DNA of 19,844 nt. Source: JBFWVD01 sp050246915 (GTDB taxonomy: Bacteria; Actinomycetota; Acidimicrobiia; Acidimicrobiales; Ilumatobacteraceae). Position numbers and translations under genes: made by a program. The notes below the pieces were generated by a model. That model worked only from the letters and a program-made list of their open reading frames with translations. It made no database searches and was not told the DNA's origin. Location of the stretch: NCBI GenBank assembly GCA_050246915.1, contig JBFWVD010000080.1, forward strand, positions 1 through 19,844. Direction: 5' to 3'. Of this stretch, positions 14,531-19,844 are shown one piece after another. Every line of letters starts with the position of its first letter. Position 1 is the stretch's first letter.

Positions 14531-15175
14531 TCAGCTGGCTCGCAGCGTCAGCAGGTGGGACTCGATCGTCGGATACAGGTCCTCGAACGTCGATTCACCG
14601 GAGGCGAAGGTCGCGATCACGGCCGTAGTCTTGCTCAGCGACATCGTTGCCAGGAAGTGGGCTTCGATCTTCTGCCCACCGGACTCGAGCGTGCCGGTGT
14701 ACTCGACGAATCCCAGCTCGTTCCCATTGGTCCCGGTCGTGATCCAATCATCGACCACGTCGTACTGAGCCGCGAGTTGCTCGACGCTTGCGTCCATCAA
14801 GGTGCCGAGGTCCGCCAACGGCGCTTCCTGGTCCAAGATGTTCAGATTGGGTCGAAAGCCGTCCACCGGGGCGGCGACGAACCACAGCTCTTTGGTATCC
14901 AAGACCACCCCGGGCCGGGCTTCCCAGTCGGGCGACACGTCGATGGTGTACTTGCCCTGTGGGTCGACGAACCCGACCCCGCCAACCGGCGCCACCGGCA
15001 AGGGCTCAGCGACCGTGGTCACCGGTGCCGAGGCAACAGTGGTTGACGCGCCGGGGGAATCGGCGGGAGCCGAGTCGCTCAAGGCCTCGTTCTTGGCCCC
15101 ACATGCGGACAGCACGAGTGCGCCGAGGGCGACGAGAGATGGGGCGATCAGACGACGATCGAGGAAGCCACGCAT
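14531..15175 (-). CDS. Lipoprotein, first of a paralogous pair
   Basis: This 214-aa lipoprotein has a signal with lipobox LSAC (Cys25), a Ser/Ala/Thr/Pro-rich linker to about residue 65, and a domain beginning GFVDPQGKYTIDVSPDWEARP that continues with LWFVAAPVDGFRPNLNIL, GFVEYTGTLESGGQKIEAHFLATMSLSKTTAVIATFASGE. The same domain is found in the next gene. It starts 16 nt after the aldehyde dehydrogenase stop on the same strand, so it may be cotranscribed with it. It is likely anchored on the outer face of the cytoplasmic membrane. Binding of a small molecule or a partner protein is possible, but no residues point to an enzyme. Confidence 0.72.
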   Translation of the reverse strand: MRGFLDRRLIAPSLVALGALVLSACGAKNEALSDSAPADSPGASTTVASAPVTTVAEPLPVAPVGGVGFVDPQGKYTIDVSPDWEARPGVVLDTKELWFVAAPVDGFRPNLNILDQEAPLADLGTLMDASVEQLAAQYDVVDDWITTGTNGNELGFVEYTGTLESGGQKIEAHFLATMSLSKTTAVIATFASGESTFEDLYPTIESHLLTLRAS

Positions 15176-15191
15176 GCACCATCGTCGGCCG

Positions 15192-16658
15192 TCAGCTGCT
15201 GATAATGACCAATCGGGTCTCGGTCATCTCCCGCACCGAGTATGCCGGCCCCTCTCGGGTGTTGCCCGAGTCGCGCACCCCGCCATAGGGCATGTGATCG
15301 ATGCGCCAGGTGGGCACTTCGTTGACCAGTACGCCACCGAAGTCGAGCGTTCGGAACGCGGTCATCGCCGTGTTGATGTTGCTGGTGAAAATGGCCGCCT
15401 GCAGGCCGAACGAGCTGTCGTTGGCCAACGCCAACGCCTCGTCCAACGTGTCGTACGCGGCGATGGTGACGACCGGGCCGAACACCTCGCCTCGACATAC
15501 CTGCATATCGGGTGTCGCTCCCGACAAGATCGTGGGGGCCAGCACACCGTTGTCATCGACCACTCCCCCGGTCTCGATGACCGCGCCCTGCGCGGTGGCC
15601 GCCGCGATCCACGACGCCACCCGATCGCGCTCCCCGGCGCTGATGAGGGCCGAGACGTCGCTCGCTTCATCCATGGGATCACCGACCACCAACGTCTTGA
15701 CGTGATCGACCAACTCCGCGGTGAACTGCGCGGCGATCGAGCGATGCACGTAGATGCGTTGGGTCGAGATGCAGCTCTGACCGGCGTGACTGAACCCCGC
15801 CACCTTGATCTTCGCCGCCGCGGTCTTCCAATCACCGTCGGCTTCGATGATGACGGGAGCGTTGTTGCCCAGTTCGAGCCCGACGCGTTTGCGCGGCGCA
15901 CGAGAACGGATGCCCCATCCCACTTCCGGTGATCCGGTGAAGGTGATGAGGGCGACGTCGTCGTGGTCGACGAGGGCATTGCCGACCGTGCCGCCACCGC
16001 CGGTGACGACATGCAGATAGTCGGCCGGCAACCCGCACTCATCGATGAGCATCCACGCCAAGGTGATGGCGCTCACGGGAGTCTGTGAGGCGGGCTTGAG
16101 CACGACTGGGCAACCGGCGGCGATGGCCGGAGCGAGCTTGTGCACCACCAGGTTGAGCGGGAAGTTGAACGGGCTGATGGCCCCGACCACGCCGATGGGG
16201 ACCCGCAAGGTGAAACCGAGCTTTCCCTCACCGGGGGCGGCGGCGTCGAGAGGGATCATCTCGCCGGCGAGCTTGCGCGCTTCCACGGCCGCGAACTGGA
16301 ACGTGCCGATGGCTCGCTGAGCTTCCACCCGAGCGGTCTTGATCGGCTTGGCCGCTTCGTTGGCGATGATGGCAGCGAACTCCTCCACCCGATCTCGCAG
16401 GCGCACGGCAGCGGCATCGAGGATCTCGGCGCGGCGCCACGGCGGGAGCGGATCGTTGTGCAACGCGGCCTTTGCAGCGGCGACAGCACGGTCCACTTCG
16501 GCAGCGCCACAGGTGGGGACGGTGGCGAACAATCGACCGTCGTACGGTGCCCGCACTTCGAGGTGTGGGGCGTCGCTGGTGAACCGCTCGCCGCACAGCG
16601 GCACCACCAGGTGTTGCACCGAGCCGTCGGAGCCGCTGTGATGCGCATCGTTCGCCAT
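15192..16658 (-). CDS. NAD(P)-dependent aldehyde dehydrogenase family protein
   Basis: This 488-aa enzyme oxidises an aldehyde to an acid. The catalytic Asn lies in ISPFNFPLN (Asn165), the cofactor Lys in KPAS (Lys188), the Rossmann turn in FTGSPEVGWGI, the general base in LELGNNAP (Glu262) and the nucleophile in GQSCISTQRIYVH (Cys296). EVFGPV and MPYGGVRDSG near the end are family motifs. The NNAP rather than GGKN form and the GQSC motif resemble lactaldehyde/succinate-semialdehyde-type enzymes, but substrate choice is uncertain. ATG 16658 lies 8 nt after TATCGT with no Shine-Dalgarno. It shares a 26-bp divergent intergenic region with the phosphodiesterase-like gene, and two lipoprotein genes follow downstream. 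Confidence 0.9.
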   Translation of the reverse strand: MANDAHHSGSDGSVQHLVVPLCGERFTSDAPHLEVRAPYDGRLFATVPTCGAAEVDRAVAAAKAALHNDPLPPWRRAEILDAAAVRLRDRVEEFAAIIANEAAKPIKTARVEAQRAIGTFQFAAVEARKLAGEMIPLDAAAPGEGKLGFTLRVPIGVVGAISPFNFPLNLVVHKLAPAIAAGCPVVLKPASQTPVSAITLAWMLIDECGLPADYLHVVTGGGGTVGNALVDHDDVALITFTGSPEVGWGIRSRAPRKRVGLELGNNAPVIIEADGDWKTAAAKIKVAGFSHAGQSCISTQRIYVHRSIAAQFTAELVDHVKTLVVGDPMDEASDVSALISAGERDRVASWIAAATAQGAVIETGGVVDDNGVLAPTILSGATPDMQVCRGEVFGPVVTIAAYDTLDEALALANDSSFGLQAAIFTSNINTAMTAFRTLDFGGVLVNEVPTWRIDHMPYGGVRDSGNTREGPAYSVREMTETRLVIISS

Positions 16659-16666
16659 GGTCAGCG

Positions 16667-16676
16667 ACGATACCGT
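16667..16676. promoter_or_regulatory. Overlapping divergent -10 boxes
   Basis: The 10-bp element ACGATACCGT is nearly self-complementary. Read on the plus strand it has TACCGT (16671-16676), 8 nt before ATG 16685; read on the minus strand it has TATCGT (16667-16672), 8 nt before ATG 16658. The two hexamers overlap by two bases. Both genes would have leaderless mRNAs starting from one symmetric core. Confidence 0.55.
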
Positions 16677-16684
16677 GACGCCTG

Positions 16685-17470
16685 ATGGGCCAGGAGCAGC
16701 AAGCGCACGTGTACCTCGATCACGACGGGCCGATCCCGTTCGCCCATCGGGGAGGTGCCGGCGATTGGCCCGAGAACACCATGCCCGCTTTCGAGGGGGC
16801 AGTTGCTCTGGGGTTCCGGTATCTGGAGACCGATGTACACGCCACCAACGACGGCGTCCTCATCGCCTTCCACGACGATCGGCTGGATCGGGTCACCGAT
16901 CGGCAAGGGATCATCGGCGAGCTGCCCTATCGAGAGGTATCCGCGGCCAAGGTGGATGGACGCGAGCCCATCCCGCTGCTCGAGGACTTGCTCGGATCGT
17001 TTCCTGATGCGCGCATCAACATCGATGCCAAGAGCGACGCCGCCGTGCCGTTACTCATCGAGACGATCACGCGATGCAACGCCATCGATCGTGTGTGTGT
17101 CGGATCGTTCTCCGACCGCCGCTTGGGTCAGGTGCGCGACGCGCTCGGACCGGCGTTGTGCACGTCCATGGGACCACGCGAGGTCGCGAGACTCCGTGCC
17201 GGGAGTTGGCTACCGACCCGCAACAGCGGTCGCCGCCGCGGGACAGGCCGTGTTCCTGTTGCGCAGGTCCCGGTGCGACAAGGGCCGGTGACCATCGTCG
17301 ACCGCACGTTCGTGCGCACGGCCCATCATCTCGGCATCGCTGTGCACGTGTGGACCATCGACGAAGCGCACGAGATGCACCGACTGCTCGACCTCGGTGT
17401 GGATGGGATCATGACCGATCGACCGGCGGTGTTGAAGGACGTGATGACCCAGCGAGGTCTGTGGCGCTGA
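16685..17470 (+). CDS. Glycerophosphodiester phosphodiesterase family protein
   Basis: This 261-aa TIM-barrel phosphodiesterase should hydrolyse glycerophosphodiesters to glycerol 3-phosphate and an alcohol. FAHRGG (His21, Arg22), PENT (Glu30), ETDVH (Glu48, Asp50) and FHDD (His63) are the family's catalytic and metal residues. INIDAKSD is the next barrel strand, and VHVWTIDEAHEMHRLLDLGVDGIMTDRP is the C-terminal signature. There is no signal peptide, so it is cytoplasmic. Residues about 177-192 are Arg-rich and unlike the family, while the frame shifted by one base reads Ala-rich there (ATAVAAAGQAVF), suggesting two compensating frame changes within 17213-17260. The start at ATG 16685 follows TACCGT by 8 nt. 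Confidence 0.83.
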   Translation: MGQEQQAHVYLDHDGPIPFAHRGGAGDWPENTMPAFEGAVALGFRYLETDVHATNDGVLIAFHDDRLDRVTDRQGIIGELPYREVSAAKVDGREPIPLLEDLLGSFPDARINIDAKSDAAVPLLIETITRCNAIDRVCVGSFSDRRLGQVRDALGPALCTSMGPREVARLRAGSWLPTRNSGRRRGTGRVPVAQVPVRQGPVTIVDRTFVRTAHHLGIAVHVWTIDEAHEMHRLLDLGVDGIMTDRPAVLKDVMTQRGLWR

Positions 17471-17499
17471 GACGACCCTGAATCGCCGCGGCGGTGCAC

Positions 17500-17516
17500 G
17501 GACCCACCTCAGGTCC
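17500..17516 (+). terminator. Weak hairpin after the phosphodiesterase gene
   Basis: GGACC and GGTCC pair over a 7-nt loop, 30 nt past the stop codon, followed by only TT. It could be a weak terminator; the stem is short. Confidence 0.2.
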
Positions 17517-17584
17517 TTGGTGTCCAGGCATCGCTGTGAGCCGCATCGGCCGTAGGGTGGAACCGCCGGATGCAGGAGGCAGCC

Positions 17585-17884
17585 ATGGACCCGACCGTCG
17601 ACGACCAAATGGACATCGATCTCGAGGAGCTCACCCGCCTCGCCCTGGCCGCCGATGCCGACGCGCCAATTCCCGTTGACGCCATCCCCTTCGCGGAGGC
17701 GATCGGCGAAGGCGCCGACGACACGAACAACCTGCTCCCCTCGTGGTACATGCCGGCGCCGGGTGGCACGGTGCACCACGGCCGCGGCTGGAGACGCGCT
17801 GTTGCCATCATCGCGATAACGGCCTTCCTCGCCATCAACGCTGCCGGGCTGTGCAGCACCTACGGATGGCCGGCGGTCGGCTGA
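17585..17884 (+). CDS. Small acidic protein with C-terminal membrane helix
   Basis: This 99-aa protein of unknown function starts at ATG 17585, with a perfect AGGAGG 5 nt before it; a TAGGGT -10-like box lies 27 nt upstream of the start. The N-terminal half is strongly acidic (DPTVDDQMDIDLEELTRLALAADADAP), followed by a Gly/Pro-rich stretch with LLPSWYMPAPGG, then a basic RGWRR and a hydrophobic segment AVAIIAITAFLAINAAGLC near the end. The basic residues before the helix suggest an inside-out topology, with the acidic domain in the cytoplasm. It sits between the phosphodiesterase gene and the convergent alcohol dehydrogenase, and I recognise no family. Confidence 0.65.
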   Translation: MDPTVDDQMDIDLEELTRLALAADADAPIPVDAIPFAEAIGEGADDTNNLLPSWYMPAPGGTVHHGRGWRRAVAIIAITAFLAINAAGLCSTYGWPAVG

Positions 17885-17905
17885 CGGGCGGCCATGGGCC
17901 AGCGA

Positions 17906-18979
17906 TCAGATGGCCAGCACCCCACGGTTGAGCACACCAGCCTTCATGTCCGACACGGCATGCGCGAAGTCGGCCATCGGGTACACCTTGCTCACCATCT
18001 CATCGAGCATGAGCCGACCGTCGCGGTAGTAGTCGATCAGCATCGGGATGTCCTTGTGCGGCCTCGTCGATCCATAGCGACATCCGAGGATCGACTTGTC
18101 GTTGTAGAGCGTCTGCACCACGAAGCTGGCCTCGGTGCCGAACTTGGGCACGCCGAGCAACGTGCAGGTACCGCCCCAATCGAGCAGATCGATGGCGTTG
18201 GCGATGAGCGCGGGATGGCCGACGCATTCGAAGACGTGATCGGCTCCGTTGGGCAGGCCCAGGTCCTTCACCGCGCTCACCACGTCGCTGACCTCGGCAC
18301 CGTTGATGAAGTCGTGGGCCCCGAACGTCCGTGACACCGCTTCCTTGCCGGGGTTGGCATCGATCACCACGATGCGTGACGCACCGGCGATCCTCGCGGC
18401 TTGGATGACCGACTGGCCGATGCCGCCAGCGCCGATGACCACAACACTCTGGCCCCGCTCGACCTTGGCCCGGTTGAACACCGCACCGGTACCGGTCACC
18501 ACCGCGCACCCGATGAGGCAGGCCACCTCGAACGGCACGTCGTCACCGATGACGACCGCTTGGGCTTCGTCCACCACGGTGTACTCACCGAACAGTCCCA
18601 GACTGGCGAACTGATAGGCCGCCTCGCCGGAGGCACCGAGGGTGAACGGTTGATGCAACTGCCCGAACGTATCGCGACAATGTGTCGGCTTGCCCACTGC
18701 ACACGCCGGGCACTTGCCGCAGTTGCCGACGGTGGTGAGCACCACATGGTCGCCGACCTTCACCTTGCGACAGGCGGACCCGACCTCTTCCACGATGCCA
18801 GCACCCTCGTGACCCATGACGCTCGGCGTCGGCCACGGCAGCACACCTTCGATGAGCGACACATCGCTGTGGCACACGCCAGCGCGATGGATGCGGACCT
18901 TCACCTCGTGGGGCTTCGGTGCCCGCAACACCACGTCGTCGCGGATCTCGACCTCACCGGTCCACACGATCGCTCTCAT
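17906..18979 (-). CDS. Zinc-dependent alcohol dehydrogenase, MDR superfamily
   Basis: This 357-aa medium-chain dehydrogenase has the catalytic zinc region GVCHSDVSLIEG...VMGHEGAGIVEEVG (Cys and His/Glu ligands), the structural zinc lobe GNCGKCPACAVGKPTHC with four Cys, and a Rossmann domain (VVVIGAGGIGQSVIQAARIAGASRIVVIDAN). The closest character is the class III/formaldehyde or mycothiol-dependent dehydrogenase branch, but a broader alcohol dehydrogenase is equally possible. ATG 18979 is taken because the family begins MRAIVWTG; an in-frame ATG lies two codons upstream and a G-rich stretch precedes both. It follows the EthD gene on the same strand after a 90-bp gap and probably has its own promoter. 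Confidence 0.88.
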   Translation of the reverse strand: MRAIVWTGEVEIRDDVVLRAPKPHEVKVRIHRAGVCHSDVSLIEGVLPWPTPSVMGHEGAGIVEEVGSACRKVKVGDHVVLTTVGNCGKCPACAVGKPTHCRDTFGQLHQPFTLGASGEAAYQFASLGLFGEYTVVDEAQAVVIGDDVPFEVACLIGCAVVTGTGAVFNRAKVERGQSVVVIGAGGIGQSVIQAARIAGASRIVVIDANPGKEAVSRTFGAHDFINGAEVSDVVSAVKDLGLPNGADHVFECVGHPALIANAIDLLDWGGTCTLLGVPKFGTEASFVVQTLYNDKSILGCRYGSTRPHKDIPMLIDYYRDGRLMLDEMVSKVYPMADFAHAVSDMKAGVLNRGVLAI

Positions 18980-19069
18980 GACCATCCCCCATCCCGTCCG
19001 GGCCGCGACCCCCATCGCGACCGCCTCGACCGTACCAAGCGCCCGCCACGCCGCGGGACTGAGGCCGGA

Positions 19070-19453
19070 TCAGCCGCCTCCACTGTCGAACACCACGGTC
19101 TCCTCGACCTCGTACACACGGAGGCTCCCGGCGATCTTGGTGTCCATGAAATTCTCGTGGTCGGCGAAGATGGCACCCAGATCGGTCTCGGCGAACGATC
19201 GGCCCATGGCCTCCTGGTCGTCGAAGTACAACTCGATGTATCGATCGAAGTCGGCCTGGCCCGGCTCGGGTTCAGGGTTGTTGAAGTTGTGCCACATGCA
19301 CGACGTGACCTTGTTCTGCACGTATCGGCGCAGCCCGCTCCCGGAGTCGATCGAGGCCAGGGCCAGACGCGTGTGCTGGCTCACGTAGTGGTCGTTGCAC
19401 TCCTCAGGCGTGCGCCTGGGGTTGTTCTTCCATGTCATGACGAGCTTGATCAT
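19070..19453 (-). CDS. EthD domain protein
   Basis: This 127-aa protein has the dimeric alpha/beta-barrel EthD layout: MIKLVMTWKNNPRRTPEECNDHYVSQHTRLAL at the N terminus, the RRYVQNKVT strand, then DFDRYIELYFDDQEAMGRSFAETDLGAIFADHENFMD. EthD proteins are small partners or enzymes in degradative pathways such as ether cleavage; no P450 or ferredoxin reductase gene is beside it. ATG 19453 has an AGGGGG ribosome site 6 nt upstream. The alcohol dehydrogenase gene lies downstream on the same strand, so joint expression is possible. Confidence 0.82.
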   Translation of the reverse strand: MIKLVMTWKNNPRRTPEECNDHYVSQHTRLALASIDSGSGLRRYVQNKVTSCMWHNFNNPEPEPGQADFDRYIELYFDDQEAMGRSFAETDLGAIFADHENFMDTKIAGSLRVYEVEETVVFDSGGG

Positions 19454-19551
19454 CGTGCCCCCTGCCGAATCGACCGGAACCTACACGGATGCACGACGCC
19501 GAAGGACCGAACCGCTCGCCAAGGCCGACAAGGACCGACGGCCAACTCCGA

Positions 19552-19844
19552 CTATGGGGGTGGGTGGCTGGTGAGTTGTTGTTCGTCGGGTGTGGTGACG
19601 ATGACGGTGGCGTCGTCGCACAGTTCGATGGTCCAGCCGGGCAGGTGGATGATGTGATGATGGCGACTGCACAACAAGACCAGGTTGTGGAGCGCGGTGT
19701 GACCATCCCATCGCCAGTGCTTGACGTGATGGGCTTGGCACCAGGTCGCCGGACGATCACACCCCGGGTAGCGACAGCCTCTGTCGCGTACCACCAACGC
19801 TTTCATCTGGTCCGCGGTGACGACCTTGGATGCCCGGCCGATGT
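19552..19844 (-). CDS. HNH endonuclease, DUF222-type, C-terminal part (partial)
   Basis: The frame is open to the right edge of the window, giving about 97 residues of the C terminus: IGRASKVVTADQMKALVVRDRGCRYPGCDRPATWCQAHHVKHWRWDGHTALHNLVLLCSRHHHIIHLPGW. CxxxxC, AHHxxHW and NLVLLCxxHHxxxH are the HNH zinc and catalytic marks of the DUF222/13E12-repeat family, which is multicopy in many actinobacteria. The N-terminal DUF222 region lies outside. Multicopy spread means this gene may be part of a mobile or duplicated family; its role is unsettled. Confidence 0.88.
   Translation of the reverse strand, partial: IGRASKVVTADQMKALVVRDRGCRYPGCDRPATWCQAHHVKHWRWDGHTALHNLVLLCSRHHHIIHLPGWTIELCDDATVIVTTPDEQQLTSHPPP

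Noticed and set aside
19501..19538. Direct repeat AAGGACCGA upstream of the EthD gene
   Set aside because: A 9-nt repeat in GC-rich DNA is likely by chance, and it has no symmetry or clear promoter relation.
18401..19657. Long plus-strand open frame across the alcohol dehydrogenase and EthD genes
   Set aside because: It spans two well-supported minus-strand genes and their gap, with low-complexity His/Arg-rich sequence and no domain.
1..19844. CRISPR array, tRNA, rRNA, insertion sequence or integrase
   Set aside because: No regularly spaced repeats, cloverleaf-like or rRNA-like sequence, and no transposase or integrase motifs in any plausible frame. The only mobility-linked genes are the mobile-mystery pair and the HNH fragment.

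Overview
This is a compact, GC-rich stretch of bacterial chromosome with short intergenic gaps (none over 300 bp). Actinobacterial families are present: a CtpE-like P-type ATPase, a DUF222-type HNH endonuclease, FadE/FadD-type lipid enzymes, EthD, and many start codons that lie 6-8 nt after a TANNNT box with no Shine-Dalgarno (the leaderless pattern common in Actinobacteria). I infer an actinomycetote, possibly of the Acidimicrobiia type; the lineage is inferred from gene content, not from a marker gene. No rRNA, tRNA, CRISPR array, insertion sequence or prophage was seen.

Layout. 1-1484: the tail of an ABC permease, a hairpin-rich gap, a NMT1-like substrate-binding lipoprotein and a strong terminator. 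1514-2628: a two-gene mobile-mystery A/B module (HTH regulator plus Fic protein) behind a promoter flanked by two copies of ACAAG-N6-CTTGT. 2645-3921 (minus): creatininase-family hydrolase followed by a VOC protein. 4016-4960: an orphan type IV prepilin whose C-terminal half is a C-type-lectin-like domain. 5041-6600: a phytoene-dehydrogenase-like FAD oxidoreductase. 6622-8271 (minus): acyl-CoA dehydrogenase then a Rid-family protein. 8337-11493: a possible His-rich leader peptide, a CtpE-like ATPase and a methyltransferase-fold protein. 11486-12157 (minus): SirB1/transglutaminase-like protein. 12265-13818: acyl-CoA synthetase. 13857-16658 (minus): aldehyde dehydrogenase followed by two paralogous lipoproteins. 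16685-17470: glycerophosphodiester phosphodiesterase-like protein, divergent from the aldehyde dehydrogenase across 26 bp. 17585-17884: a small membrane protein. 17906-19453 (minus): zinc alcohol dehydrogenase and EthD protein. 19552-19844 (minus): the C-terminal end of an HNH endonuclease.

How the genes fit together. Most genes look like ordinary catabolic housekeeping: acyl-CoA synthetase and acyl-CoA dehydrogenase for fatty acid or sterol side-chain breakdown, plus aldehyde and alcohol dehydrogenases, EthD, VOC and Rid proteins for small-molecule turnover. They are split into short transcription units rather than one operon. The accessory signals worth following are the orphan pilin-lectin fusion, the mobile-mystery module with its paired operators, the extremely short divergent promoter at 16659-16684, the His-rich upstream ORF ahead of the ATPase, and a probable pair of compensating frame changes inside the phosphodiesterase gene.
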